A stretch of 64,000 bases of DNA, taken from the NCBI GenBank assembly GCA_024742305.1, contig JANSYQ010000002.1:124001-188000 (forward strand), in the 5' to 3' direction. Shown piece by piece: positions 33,778 to 43,993 of this stretch. Under the pieces are notes generated by a model. It had not been told where the DNA came from. It searched no databases and worked only from the letters and a program-made list of their open reading frames with translations. Position 1 is the stretch's first letter. Every line of letters starts with the position of its first letter. Made by a program: the position numbers and the translations under genes. This DNA comes from a bacterium (GTDB lineage Bacteria; Bacteroidota; Bacteroidia; Flavobacteriales_D; Crocinitomicaceae).

Positions 33778-34356
33778 ATGTCATCACCGTTACAAGGAAA
33801 ATGCATCATCTTTTCTGCTCCTTCTGGGGCAGGAAAAACCACCATCGTTCATAATTTATTGAGCAGGGATCTCGGATTGGAATTTTCTGTTTCAGCCTGT
33901 AGTCGCGACCCAAGACCCAATGAGGTTGATGGGAAAGACTATTACTTTTTGGGAGTTGAAGGCTTTAAAGAGAAAATTGAATCCGATGCATTTGTCGAGT
34001 GGGAAGAAGTGTATTCCAACAACTTCTACGGCACCTTGAAATCGGAGATGGAGCGAATTTGGTCGCAAGGTAAAACGGTAATTTTTGACGTAGATGTGAT
34101 TGGCGGATTGAACCTGAAAAAGCAGTTTCAGGAGAGCGCGCTGGCTATTTTTGTGAAACCACCGAGTTACGAGGAATTGGAAAAACGACTTCGAGGGAGA
34201 AGTACCGAAACCGAGGAAAAGATCAATCAGCGAATGGAGAAAGCAACGAAGGAGTTGGCTTTTTCCAAAGAATTTGATAATGTGTTGGTGAACGACGACT
34301 TGGACGTAGCGTGCGATCAAGCAGCGTCGTTGGTGAGGGAATTTTTGGATAAATGA
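33778..34356 (+). CDS. gmk: Guanylate kinase
   Basis: A 192-residue P-loop kinase phosphorylating GMP to GDP. It has FSAPSGAGKTTIV (P-loop), the GMP-binding SRDPRPNEVDGKDYYF, WEEVYSNNFYGTLKSE, and the lid region RLRGRSTETEEKINQRM. Standard length. It lies 20 nt after yicC and overlaps nadD by 4 nt. Confidence 0.95.
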   Translation: MSSPLQGKCIIFSAPSGAGKTTIVHNLLSRDLGLEFSVSACSRDPRPNEVDGKDYYFLGVEGFKEKIESDAFVEWEEVYSNNFYGTLKSEMERIWSQGKTVIFDVDVIGGLNLKKQFQESALAIFVKPPSYEELEKRLRGRSTETEEKINQRMEKATKELAFSKEFDNVLVNDDLDVACDQAASLVREFLDK

Positions 34357-34970
34357 CGAAAATTGGATTGTATTTTGGCACCTTCAACCCGGTGCATGTA
34401 GGACATCTTATCATTGCCAATTACATGGCTGATAATACCGATTTGGATGAGGTGTGGCTGGTTGTTACGCCTCAGAATCCGATGAAACAGAAAAGCTCGC
34501 TTTTGGCGGATTATCACCGTTTAGCGTTGGTTCGAGTAGGAATTGAAAACAATCCGAAATTGAAGGCAAGCGATATTGAATTCAAGTTACCGATTCCAAG
34601 CTACACCTCTAAAACCTTGGCTTACTTAAAGGAGGAATATGCCGATAAGGAATTCGCCTTAATTATGGGAGAAGATAACCTACGCACTTTTCATAAGTGG
34701 CACAACCACGATCACATAATTGAAAATCACGAAATTTACGTGTACCCAAGAGCATTGACCATTCAAGAGAAAGAAGAAATGACCCTTTCATTGGCAGGTA
34801 GCGACAATGCCTTCGCCGATCACCCGAATGTGCATCTTTGCGACGAGGTTCCCGTGATGAAAATCTCCTCTTCGTTTATCCGAAAGTTAATCTCCGAAAA
34901 GAAAGACGTTCAATACTTACTGACAGAACCGGTGTTTAAGTACTTGGATGAAATGAATTTTTATAAGTGA
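34353..34970 (+). CDS. nadD: Nicotinate-nucleotide adenylyltransferase
   Basis: A 205-residue adenylyltransferase that makes deamido-NAD from NaMN. It shows LYFGTFNPVHVGHLIIANYM (HxGH motif), VWLVVTPQNPMK, MGEDNLRTFHKWHNHD, and SSSFIRKLI (the ISSTxIR-type motif). It links to NAD synthesis, which is also served by the kmo/kynU genes at the right end of the window. Confidence 0.93.
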   Translation: MTKIGLYFGTFNPVHVGHLIIANYMADNTDLDEVWLVVTPQNPMKQKSSLLADYHRLALVRVGIENNPKLKASDIEFKLPIPSYTSKTLAYLKEEYADKEFALIMGEDNLRTFHKWHNHDHIIENHEIYVYPRALTIQEKEEMTLSLAGSDNAFADHPNVHLCDEVPVMKISSSFIRKLISEKKDVQYLLTEPVFKYLDEMNFYK

Positions 34971-35016
34971 CACAAATTAATGTTGAGCGTGTGAGGGGTT
35001 CCTTTGATTAGTCCGA

Positions 35017-35853
35017 CTACGTATTTTCTAAAAACGGATTGTACATCATAATCGCATGGTTTTCTACTAGAAGCCGCTCTTCTTTTGTTCCATCCGCTGA
35101 TTTTTTGATCTGAACAATTTGATTGTGCCGAGAATAACCACCCCAAATTTGTTGCTTGATAATGTGGTTACGCTCTTCAACTGAGTATTCTTCCTCAATT
35201 TCATGACTGGCGAGTAACGCGCCTCTTAAATGTGTTTCATCGAGCCATACCTTTAGCTGAAAATGTGTGCGCGTTTCATTTTTTACTTGCAGATCAATAT
35301 GATTATACGCCAAGGTGGCTCCAGCACCGAAAGGAACTTTTCTATTGACATCAGGAAAAACGTCAAAACCGTGTCTAAATCGTTCTTTTATAGATAAAGG
35401 GCTGTGAGCAAAAATCCAAAATAGCAGGTTTCCCAATTGACACAAACCGCCCCCCGTTCCCGTACTAATTTGGCCCTCTCTCAGCACAAGCCCTTCCAAA
35501 TACCCTTTCCTCTTAGAAGGACGACCCACTAGTTTCCAAATTGAAAAAGTTTCTCCGGGCTGAATCAGTCTATTGTTGAGGTGGGCAACAGCCAATTCGA
35601 GGTTGACGCGCTTATTTTCTTGAAGGTGCATATCGACATCTTTCAGAGGACGGAGAATTAGGGAGCGATGTTCAAAAACAACATGCTGCGAACTCAGTTC
35701 GCCCAATTTTTGAGCCCACTTTTTATCGCTTAATATCCAATCCAACCGTCTTTTCGTGCGGTAATATACTATACCGGAAAACTGCCGAATTGCCTTTCGA
35801 TTATGCGGTTTCTTAATTTCGAACATTTCTACGCTTTTCTCCAAGTATCGCAT
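35017..35853 (-). CDS. VanW-family protein
   Basis: A 278-residue protein with the VanW core: VNLELAVAHLNNRLIQPGETFSIWKLVGRPSKRKGYLEGLVLREGQI, GTGGGLCQLGNLLFWIFAHSPL, ERFRHGFDVFPD and PFGAGATLAYNHIDLQV. VanW proteins occur in some vancomycin-resistance clusters but are widespread and of unknown function; no resistance genes lie nearby. No signal peptide. It is convergent with nadD. Confidence 0.9.
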   Translation of the reverse strand: MRYLEKSVEMFEIKKPHNRKAIRQFSGIVYYRTKRRLDWILSDKKWAQKLGELSSQHVVFEHRSLILRPLKDVDMHLQENKRVNLELAVAHLNNRLIQPGETFSIWKLVGRPSKRKGYLEGLVLREGQISTGTGGGLCQLGNLLFWIFAHSPLSIKERFRHGFDVFPDVNRKVPFGAGATLAYNHIDLQVKNETRTHFQLKVWLDETHLRGALLASHEIEEEYSVEERNHIIKQQIWGGYSRHNQIVQIKKSADGTKEERLLVENHAIMMYNPFLENT

Positions 35854-35955
35854 AGATTGTTTGGATCTAGGGCGCGTTTAGATTAGTCGCGCAGTTTACT
35901 TGATTAAGCGTAGCAGTTCTTGAAAAGTTGAAAGAGCTTGAAGCTTCCGAATAAA

Positions 35956-37104
35956 TTATTCCAACGGAGCCTTTAGGAGAAAAGTCACCCCGTCTTCATC
36001 ACTGTAGAAAGAGAAGGTCGCATCAATTTGGTCAGCCAAATCATGAATGATTTCCATTCCAAGTCGGGCGTTGTTCTCATCGTCTTCATCGAACCCTTTT
36101 CCGTTATCAATAATGTTCAATTGAAGCTGTCCATCTTCTCGAATCAAAGTGAAGGAAACCTCACCACCCTCAGAACTAGGGAAGGCATGTTTGAATGAAT
36201 TCGTGACCACCTCGTTTACGATTAGTCCCAAAGGAATGAGCACCTGTGTCGACAACTCAAAATCTTCAATGTTCATCACAATCGAGATGGATTTTTCGTC
36301 GCCATCGTAAAACTGAAGAATTTCTTGCAGCAGTTGAGAAAAGTACTTTCGGACGCTGATATCCGAGAAAGAACTGGTTTGATAGACAATGTCGTGGATA
36401 TCCGCAATGGATTGAATTTTGCCACGACAATCGTCTAATAATTCTTTATGATAAGCATCTTTTGCTTTGCTACTTTGCATGTTCACAAGGCTTGAAACAA
36501 CGGAAAGATTGTTCTTGACACGATGGTGAATCTCTTTCAGAAGTGTTTCCTTTTCTTGGAGCTCTCTATCCAGATGTGCCTGAAGTGCCCTACGCTTTCG
36601 TGCCTCCAAATTGGAAGAAAAAACCATAGAAATGGCATGGGCAAAGAATCGCTCCTTAGAATCAAAAACCTTTACCTCATCTCCAGTTTTTTCAAAGCAC
36701 ATAACGCCAATCATTTGACCTTCAAAGCGCAAAGGAATGTCTAAGAGTGTAATGATATTGGCTGGAATGCTGTAAGATTCTTTCAAACCCGCGGTTATAG
36801 GTGACTCCAAAACGTTTTCAACATACAACAATTCGTCTTTCTCTAGCGCCGAAAAATATTCAGGACAAGAAGAAAAGGAAATCACCGTGTCTTTGCTAAA
36901 AGAGTCATCGCGCAAGTCATACTCACCTAAAGAAGTCATCTCTCTCTTTTCATAATTAAAGAGCCAAACACTCATTCGTTCTATTTTTAAAGAGCGCGTA
37001 ATTCTTCCTGCGAACTCAATCATAATTTGATCGATTTCGCTCCGCTGCAATAAATGTGTTTTGGAAATGGTGTTTAATTCCTGTAGTAGATCAATTTCTT
37101 GCAT
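35956..37104 (-). CDS. GAF-domain sensor histidine kinase (HisKA_2 type)
   Basis: A 382-residue cytoplasmic kinase. Residues 1-170 form a GAF domain (FAGRITRSLKIERMSVWLFN...IPLRFEGQMIGVMCFEKTGD). Then comes a HisKA_2 dimerisation helix with the phospho-accepting His in LLKEIHHRVKNNLSVVSSL (H193), and a C-terminal HATPase (NEVVTNSFKHAFPSS, N box; NIIDNGKGFDEDD, G1; LGMEII). There is no membrane segment, so it senses an internal signal. No response regulator lies next to it. Confidence 0.9.
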   Translation of the reverse strand: MQEIDLLQELNTISKTHLLQRSEIDQIMIEFAGRITRSLKIERMSVWLFNYEKREMTSLGEYDLRDDSFSKDTVISFSSCPEYFSALEKDELLYVENVLESPITAGLKESYSIPANIITLLDIPLRFEGQMIGVMCFEKTGDEVKVFDSKERFFAHAISMVFSSNLEARKRRALQAHLDRELQEKETLLKEIHHRVKNNLSVVSSLVNMQSSKAKDAYHKELLDDCRGKIQSIADIHDIVYQTSSFSDISVRKYFSQLLQEILQFYDGDEKSISIVMNIEDFELSTQVLIPLGLIVNEVVTNSFKHAFPSSEGGEVSFTLIREDGQLQLNIIDNGKGFDEDDENNARLGMEIIHDLADQIDATFSFYSDEDGVTFLLKAPLE

Positions 37105-37243
37105 GAGTAGATAGTTGGAGTGGTCCCATTAAAAATAATACAAAATCTATCAATTCCTAACATAAGCGATTGAAATTAAGCAGGTTTCGCTATTTGTTCA
37201 TTTTCAGTTTACAGAAATGCAATAAGCTGTACCTTAGTAGCTC

Positions 37244-38110
37244 GTGAAATCCATTCGTTTCATATACTACCCTGCGCTTCTTGCGCTAACAGTGATTGTA
37301 ACTTGGTTGATGTCTCAATTTCTTGAACCAATTTGGTACCCCTTAATTCCTTTTGCTCTAATTCTCATTTGTTTGCCCATCTTTATTTATGGAGAAAGAT
37401 ATATGCCTTACAGGCCTGAGTGGAACGGTATTCATGAAGATACTAAATCAGATTTTCTGCGAACTATTGTTGTGCTGCCCATTGGACTGAAGTCTGCCGA
37501 GTTTCTTATGCCTTTGGTTTTTTATTATCCCGTTTTGTGGTTTCATGAATCTTATGGATCGCTGCACCAATTCTTCAATTTTGGATTTACGCTACAAGTA
37601 GTGCTTCTGCTTTTGTTGAGCGAGTTCTTCTACTACTGGTTTCATCGTGCAACCCATGAGATAAACTTTCTGTGGCGATTTCATGCTGTACATCATGGAG
37701 CGCATCGCGTCTATTGGATGAATGCCGGACGATTTCATTTGATTGAAGCGTTTTTCAGCGGTCTCTTTTACTTCCTGCCAGTTTTGTTCCTAGCACCAGA
37801 GCCTGAGGTTGCCATTATGGTGGTATCGCTCTCTTCCATTACTGGCTTTTTAGAACACATCAATGTGGATTTTGAAGCAGGCTGGTTGAATTATATCTTC
37901 AATTCCGCACAATTGCACCGATGGCATCATTCGAGAATCATCAAAGAGTCAAATACCAACTATGGAAAGATCTTAGTGGTTTGGGATCTACTTTTCGGAA
38001 CGTACTACCTACCCAAAAACAAGCATGTAGGCGATGTGGGCACCGTTGAAAATGACGTCCCGGTTGATTTTATGGGACAAAGCAAATATCCTTTTAGAAG
38101 AACAAAATGA
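37244..38110 (+). CDS. Sterol desaturase / fatty-acid hydroxylase-family protein
   Basis: A 288-residue membrane protein with GTG start and the di-iron histidine boxes of the family: HRATH in a YWFHRATHEINFLWRFHAVHHG stretch, and LHRWHHSR near the C-terminus. Four or more hydrophobic segments flank them. It should hydroxylate a lipid (carotenoid or fatty acid) in the membrane. The gene meets scoB tail to tail with its stop 1 nt before the scoB stop. Confidence 0.85.
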   Translation: MKSIRFIYYPALLALTVIVTWLMSQFLEPIWYPLIPFALILICLPIFIYGERYMPYRPEWNGIHEDTKSDFLRTIVVLPIGLKSAEFLMPLVFYYPVLWFHESYGSLHQFFNFGFTLQVVLLLLLSEFFYYWFHRATHEINFLWRFHAVHHGAHRVYWMNAGRFHLIEAFFSGLFYFLPVLFLAPEPEVAIMVVSLSSITGFLEHINVDFEAGWLNYIFNSAQLHRWHHSRIIKESNTNYGKILVVWDLLFGTYYLPKNKHVGDVGTVENDVPVDFMGQSKYPFRRTK

Positions 38111-38767
38111 TTATAGTTTCATTTCAGGAACTTCGTCAGGAACAACCATATCCCCTTCGGTAGCATCGATGATTTCTTGTACCGACACTCCCGGTGCGCG
38201 CTCTAACAAATGAAACTTGCCTTCTTTAATTTCCAAAACGGCTAGATTGGTCACCACTTTCTTTACACAACCCACACCCGTTAACGGCAAGGTACACGAC
38301 TTCAACAATTTGGAAACTCCCGCTTTGTTGGTGTGCATCATCGCCACGATGATATTATCCGCAGAGGCAACAAGATCCATGGCACCTCCCATTCCTTTCA
38401 CCATTTTACCCGGAATTTTCCAATTCGCGATATCACCGTTTTGTGCAACTTCCATAGCACCAAGAACTGTCAATTGAACGTGTTGACCACGAATCATCGC
38501 AAACGAAGTAGCAGAATCAAAGAAAACCGCTCCTTTTCGAGCTGTAATTGTTTGTTTTCCAGCGTTGATCAAATCGGCATCTTCCTCACCCTCAAAAGGA
38601 AACGGTCCCATGCCCAAAATTCCATTTTCAGACTGAAATTCCACTTCAATTCCATCAGGAATGTAATTGGCAACTAGCGTCGGGATTCCGATCCCAAGAT
38701 TCACATACCAACCGTCTTGAAGTTCCTGTGCGATTCGTTGAGCTATACCGTTTTTATCAAGGGCCAT
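38111..38767 (-). CDS. scoB: 3-oxoacid CoA-transferase subunit B
   Basis: The 218-residue beta subunit of succinyl-CoA:3-ketoacid CoA-transferase. It has VNLGIGIPTLVANYIP, the nucleophile motif SENGILGMGP (Glu47), FDSATSFAMIRG and GMGGAMDLV. ATG 38767 is chosen over an upstream in-frame start at 38788. Its partner scoA is not adjacent but lies 7.8 kb away at 46551-47249, an unusual split of a normally adjacent pair. Confidence 0.92.
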   Translation of the reverse strand: MALDKNGIAQRIAQELQDGWYVNLGIGIPTLVANYIPDGIEVEFQSENGILGMGPFPFEGEEDADLINAGKQTITARKGAVFFDSATSFAMIRGQHVQLTVLGAMEVAQNGDIANWKIPGKMVKGMGGAMDLVASADNIIVAMMHTNKAGVSKLLKSCTLPLTGVGCVKKVVTNLAVLEIKEGKFHLLERAPGVSVQEIIDATEGDMVVPDEVPEMKL

Positions 38768-38800
38768 TTTGTTTTTTTTAAGTGTCAATTATTTCTAATT

Positions 38801-38808
38801 CAAAGGTA
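38801..38808 (-). promoter_or_regulatory. -7 box TACCTTTG for scoB
   Basis: An exact TAnnTTTG on the minus strand, 33 nt before ATG 38767. It gives scoB its own promoter, independent of scoA. Confidence 0.5.
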
Positions 38809-39006
38809 ATATTTTATTCAGTTATAAATTTAACGACATGTGAATTAGCTGAAAGGGTAAATATTCGACGACATAGCCGAAACAGTCGTTCAAAGTGCCA
38901 TTTTCTTCATTGAGAACGAGAGTCAACAGAACTCACTTCGTTGTTGCCTTATCTTAGCTCACGAACTAACTAACGTCCAGCTAGATTTTGGGCATCATTC
39001 TCAATT

Positions 39007-42000
39007 ATGAAAAACTACTTTTTAGCACTTTCAGTGCTAAGTACTCTACTACATTGTAACACCGTTTACTCACAGAGTGCGGATTGTACAGGAACCCCGG
39101 CGGCATTAGCTGTCAATGCCACTTGTACAACGACAGGTTTTAGCAATAACGATAATGGAACTACGCAAACCGTAAACGCTTCTTGTGCAGGAGGTTACGG
39201 AACTGCTTTTGAAGATGTTTAGTATACCGTGACTGGCACGGGAAACACCATGACCATTACCTTGAGTGGTGCTAACCAAGATGGCGTTATTGCAGCTTTT
39301 ACTGGTTGTGGAACAGGAGAGTTAGCTTGTAATACAGTCAACGCGGGTGCCACGGGTTCTATCAACTTTGCCACAACAAACGGAACAACGTACTATATTC
39401 AAATTCAACGTCGCTCTGGAAATAACAATGCGAACATGAGCGGTGATATTTGTGCTGTATCTGCACCTGGAGGAACTTTCGACGATCCTTGTGGAGCGAC
39501 AGCTCTTACGGTTGGAGCTTCTTGTTCATTTTCGACTTATTCGAATGCCACAGCTACTGCTTCAGCGGGAGTGCCAGCACCGGGGTGTGCTAGTTATTCA
39601 GGTGGAGACGTTTGGTTCACCGTTACAGTGCCTGCAAGTGGAAACGTTACTCTTGATATGAACACTGGAGTAATTACTGACGCTGGAATGGCGATTTACT
39701 CCGGAACATGTAGTTCTTTGAGTTTGATTGAATGTGACGACGACGACAGTCCGAATGGTTTAATGTCAATGATTGCCTTAACAGGACAAACGCCCGGAGC
39801 AACTCTTTGGGTACGTGTTTGGGAATATGGGAACAATAACAACGGAACCTTTGATATCTGTGCTTACGAGCCGGTTGTATTACCACCACCAGCAAATGAT
39901 GATTGCTCAGGTGCATATCCAGTAACCGTTAATGCCTCTGCGGGCTGTGCTTCCGTGACATCAGGAACGGTGAATTCAGCAACGGCTTCTTCGCAAAGCA
40001 CTACTTCGTGTGGAGGGACGGAAGATGATGACGTTTGGTTCTCGTTTGTTGCGCCGGCAACTGGAGCATTAGATATTGATATATTGAACATCACCGGAGG
40101 AACTACAGATATGTATCACTCTGTTTGGGAAGGAACATGTCCATCACTTACGTTAGTTAATAACACATGCAGCGATCCGAATAGTCAAACAGTTACGGGG
40201 CTAACACCGGGGAACACGTATTATATTCGTGTCTATACCTGGACAGGAACCACAGGGCAAACGTCTAATTTTGATGTTTGTTTAACGGAATATACGCCGC
40301 CACCAGCACCAGCAAATGATGATTGTTCGGGAGCATATCCAGTAACGGTGAATGCAACCGCGGGCTGTGCATCCGTTACAGCAGGAACTGTTGGTGGAGC
40401 AACTTCTTCTTCTCAAAGTACAACGGCATGTGGAGGAACGGAAGACGATGATGTTTGGTTCTCGTTTGTTGCACCAGCAACCGGAGCTGTTTCTTTAGAT
40501 CTACTGAACATCACAGGAGGTACTACAGATTTGTATCACTCTATTTGGGAAGGAACTTGTCCGGCCCTCAACCTTGTAGCGAACACATGTAGTGACCCAA
40601 ATAGCCAATTAATCACAGGACTTACTCCAGGGAACACCTATTACATTCGTGTTTACAGTTGGACATCAACTACGGGACAAACTTCTGTTTTTGATGTCTG
40701 TTTGACAGAGTATACACCGCCACCAGCGCCAGCGAACGACGATTGTTCGGGAGCATATCCAGCAACTGTCAATGCGTCGACATGTTCAACAGTGACTGCA
40801 GGAACCATTGGAGGAGCCACCGCATCTTCTCAGGATGCCACTTCTTGTGGAGGAACAGAGGATGACGATGTTTGGTTCTCGTTCGTAGCTCCTGCATCCG
40901 GATCTGTAAATGCTAGTCTGATCAATATCACAGGCGGAACAACAGACTTGTACCACTCGGTATGGGAAGGAACTTGTCCTTCATTAACGCTGGTAGCAGG
41001 TACATGTAGTGACCCAAACAACTCAACAATCACAGGATTAACACCGGGGAATACGTACTACATCCGTGTGTACAGTTGGACATCAACTACAGGACAGACG
41101 TCTTCGTTTGACTTGTGTTTGATAGAGGCAGATGCTTGTGGAGGTGCCGCAAACAACGATTACTGTCAGGCACCGGCTATCTTAACCCAAGGACCTGGAA
41201 GCTTTTCATCCAGCACGGCAAGTACCTATTCAAGCGATACTCCAGCGAACGTAAACACGGTTTTCTGCGGAAGTATTGAAAACAATTCGTGGTACGAATT
41301 TACGGCTCAAAGCACAACAGAAGTATTTGATATAACCTCGGTAATCAACTGTACAAGTGGAATTCAAGCAGAAGTATATGAAGTAACCACCGATGTGAAC
41401 GGATGTTGTACCAACTTTACCTCAATGTCGAACTGTTGGAACCCAGCAACGGCAACAACAGGAACAGTGACAGCAACCGGATTGACTGTTGGAAATACGT
41501 ACATCTTGATGATTGACGGATTTGGTGGAGATAACTGTGACTTCACTATCTCTAACTGGACAGCTACGGGAATTCTGCCTGTAGAGTTGGTACACTTTAA
41601 TGCTATTGCATCATCGCACCACAACATCATCTCTTGGCAAACGGAAACAGAATTCAACAACGATTACTTCCGCGTAATGCGCTCTTTCGATGCAGAGAAC
41701 TTCGAGGAAATTGGAACGGTAAATGGGAAAGGTAATTCCAGTAATGTATCCAATTATCAGTTCTTGGATACCGATATTCGAAACGGTGAAACGTACTACC
41801 GATTGGATCAAGTGGATTTTGATGGAACAACGACCTTGAGTAATGTAATTTCATTGAACCGAAAGCCACTTCGTGAAGGGTTCTTGAACATGTATCCAAA
41901 TCCAGCGAACGGTTCTGTTACATTGGAGTTGTACAATGAAAGCTTTACCGATGCCACTATAGAGATATCATCTATGTCAGGACAGACCGTTTACATGGAA

Positions 42001-42123
42001 GAAGTGGTCATCAACGGATTGGTAAAAAAGAATATTAACATCGCTTCATTGGCCAAAGGAGTGTACACGGTTGTAGTACGTCAGGCGAATGAATTTGAAA
42101 TGACACGTTTAATCGTAGAGTAA
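39007..42123 (+). pseudogene. T9SS surface protein with in-frame amber codon
   Basis: One frame of 1,038 codons, starting MKNYFLALSVLSTLLHCNTVYSQ (signal peptide), is interrupted by TAG at 39220 after EDV. The next residues (YTVTGTGNTMTITL) and the sister motif GDVWFTV later in the protein show the amber replaces a Trp codon (TGG to TAG). The rest has three 140-residue repeats, a fibronectin-like module (LPVELVHFNAIAS) and a type A sorting domain (MYPNPANGSVTLELYN...KGVYTVVVRQ). If the stop is real, only a 71-residue fragment is made; otherwise it is a secreted adhesin-like protein. Confidence 0.75.
39892..41136 (+). repeat. Three tandem 420-bp repeats in the surface protein
   Basis: Near-identical 140-codon units begin at 39892, 40312 and 40732, each opening PANDDCSGAYP and containing CGGTEDDDVWFSF, GGTTDLYHS-type and GLTPGNTYYIRVY motifs. 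High DNA identity between units makes them prone to recombination and copy-number change. Confidence 0.9.
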
Positions 42124-42506
42124 TGAAAAAATTAATTATCACCACCATTTGTATGTTGTTCGTAGTAGTATCGTACGGACAGGAAAACAACAAGCGATAT
42201 GAGCACTGTTATTTCCGTGTGAGTAAAGGATTTAGCGCAGGTGCTTCAACCACAGATTTCATGTTCTCCAAGGAAGACATGAGTAAGGATCTTCAGGAGG
42301 AAAGTAGAGAAATGTTCTTTAATAAGGACATCATTTTCGATGTGAAGTTTATCGTAACAGACGATGGTACTATCATGCGTGTTTTTCATTTGAACGAAGT
42401 ATCACCGGACGATTTGAAACAAATGTTCTCGCAAATTGCTGGGGCTATTGACTGCGTGATTTCACCGAGTCGCACCTTCAAGTTTGACGCTGGTACTACC
42501 GACTGA
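42123..42506 (+). CDS. Small exported protein of unknown function
   Basis: A 127-residue protein with signal peptide MKKLIITTICMLFVVVSYGQ. The mature part (KRYEHCYFRVSKGFSAGAST...DFMFSKEDMSKDLQEESREMFF...HLNEVSPDDLKQMFSQIAG) has two Cys and no known domain. The ATG overlaps the stop codon of the surface-protein gene (TAATG), so it is coupled to that gene and could be affected by its amber codon. Confidence 0.65.
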   Translation: MKKLIITTICMLFVVVSYGQENNKRYEHCYFRVSKGFSAGASTTDFMFSKEDMSKDLQEESREMFFNKDIIFDVKFIVTDDGTIMRVFHLNEVSPDDLKQMFSQIAGAIDCVISPSRTFKFDAGTTD

Positions 42507-42511
42507 TTATT

Positions 42512-42667
42512 AAGGTAAAGCAAGTCTAGTGTCTGATATCTACTGTTAGTGAAAAAACCACAACGGCACAAGGCACACGGTGACAATTACTCTCAAGAGC
42601 ACTAGAAGAATCCGGTGGATTCTCCAAAGCATGAATTCGAATAAGGTAAAGCAAGTCTAGTGTCTGA
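42512..42667. repeat. 26-bp direct repeat pair and tandem GTCTGA-like words
   Basis: An identical 26-bp sequence (starting TAAGGTAAAGCAAGTC) occurs at 42512-42537 and 42642-42667, spaced by 130 bp. The second copy runs into a degenerate tandem of GTCTRR words up to about 42700. The spacer contains a GGCACA-rich stretch like that of other intergenic repeats here. Confidence 0.75.
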
Positions 42668-42670
42668 CGT

Positions 42671-43993
42671 CTAGTTGTCTCGTGTCTGATTTCTGATGTC
42701 CAAAGCACTTTGCTCCCGTAAATATTCTTCCAGCTTAGGCAAATGATTGGTAATCCAGTTTTTCATGCGTTGTACCTCTGTTTCAAAACTTGCATTTTGG
42801 AAATAGTCGATCTCATCTAGGGGCCAGCGTTTTTCGTTGTCTTTAATCTCTGGTTTCAGTACGGCGACATTCGCGTCTATCATTTTGTGGATGTTCTTAT
42901 CTGTAAGCACCCCACTCTTTTTAAGGTTTAGGAACTTTTCATACAGCTTCGTTCGATAGTCAAATGCATTTGTTTCCACCAAACGATGAAGCAGTGCCAT
43001 GTTTTTCTTCACGGGAATGATAGAGATTTTTGATGGCTCCCCGTCTCCATCACGCCCGAATGAGTGATCGTAATCCCACGGGGTGAAAATATAAGGTTCG
43101 CCTTTCTCTTTTCGACTCATGTAGAAGTTTTTGTAGGTCCCATCACCGTTTGCCGTTACTAAAATTAGCAAGTGCCAATCAATCAAATTATCCAAATCGA
43201 AGTATTGATTGAATTGATTAGGATCACTGAAATCGGCATCAGAACTATTGAATATGAACTCCGTTAAACGGTAAATTTCATCTGAATAGTTTTCCTTTTT
43301 TATATCAGGGTGCCGCTGATTGAAATAACACTCGTCTTCCAGTTTGTATCGTGCCTTGATCGAATAATCTTTGTAGCGACTGCTTCGTTGCACGTAGGTT
43401 TTGAACTTCTCAAATCGCTCTTCATGCTCAACTGGAGGGTGGGACACAGGCGGTTCTTTGAAAAGCACAGCACCTTCGCCATCTAACTCCAAATTAGAAG
43501 CGTCTACGCTTTGGGTCATGGCGTAAACTCCTTGGTACTCATCATTCATATATACAACACAGTATTTCACTCGAGCCGCCCAGTTTCCCGGAGAGAAAGA
43601 TCGAAACAAGTCGTAACTTAGTTTGTTCCGCATGAATGTTTTGTCGATATACTCGGCGTTTAGTTTCCACTTTTTGTTCTTAGGCATACCCAGCATCTCC
43701 ATGTCTGCACTCGCCTTGAGTGAAAACGAATGTTTTTCAAAGGTTGCACTGCGATTTCCTCTTGCACGCAAGCGAATTTTCTCACCCCAAATACGATTTC
43801 CCAGCGTATCGTACCAAATCAAATCTTCGACTTGATAATCGCCTGTATTTAAATTTTCTTCGTCACAAGTGAGGTGAATTTGAGGCAAGCTCGTCGCTTT
43901 GGGAGGATCTTCGGTACATTGTATACATAAAAAGAAAATGGCAATACCGAAGCAGCTGAGTAAGCAGGTTCTATTTGCGCTCATCTTCATCAT
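42671..43993 (-). CDS. CotH-family lipoprotein
   Basis: A 440-residue protein with a lipoprotein signal (FGIAIFFLCIQCTED, lipobox Cys26) and the CotH kinase fold: KIRLRARGNRSATFEKHSFSLKA, NDEYQGVYAMTQSVDAS, and the metal/catalytic FTPWDYDHSFGRDGDG. CotH proteins are atypical kinases of spore-coat fame that also occur as bacterial surface lipoproteins. It overlaps the SGNH hydrolase gene by 4 nt (ATGA), so the two form an operon with the hydrolase first. Confidence 0.85.
   Translation of the reverse strand: MMKMSANRTCLLSCFGIAIFFLCIQCTEDPPKATSLPQIHLTCDEENLNTGDYQVEDLIWYDTLGNRIWGEKIRLRARGNRSATFEKHSFSLKASADMEMLGMPKNKKWKLNAEYIDKTFMRNKLSYDLFRSFSPGNWAARVKYCVVYMNDEYQGVYAMTQSVDASNLELDGEGAVLFKEPPVSHPPVEHEERFEKFKTYVQRSSRYKDYSIKARYKLEDECYFNQRHPDIKKENYSDEIYRLTEFIFNSSDADFSDPNQFNQYFDLDNLIDWHLLILVTANGDGTYKNFYMSRKEKGEPYIFTPWDYDHSFGRDGDGEPSKISIIPVKKNMALLHRLVETNAFDYRTKLYEKFLNLKKSGVLTDKNIHKMIDANVAVLKPEIKDNEKRWPLDEIDYFQNASFETEVQRMKNWITNHLPKLEEYLREQSALDIRNQTRDN

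Noticed and set aside
35017-35853. Vancomycin-resistance gene
   Set aside because: VanW-family protein alone, without vanHAX or vanRS; the family is widespread and of unknown function.
1292-39222. TAG recoded as an amino acid
   Set aside because: In-frame TAGs occur in the lipoprotein remnant and the T9SS protein, but TAG also ends normal genes (e.g. 22248-22250, 63858) and the lipoprotein remnant also has a frameshift; mutation is simpler.
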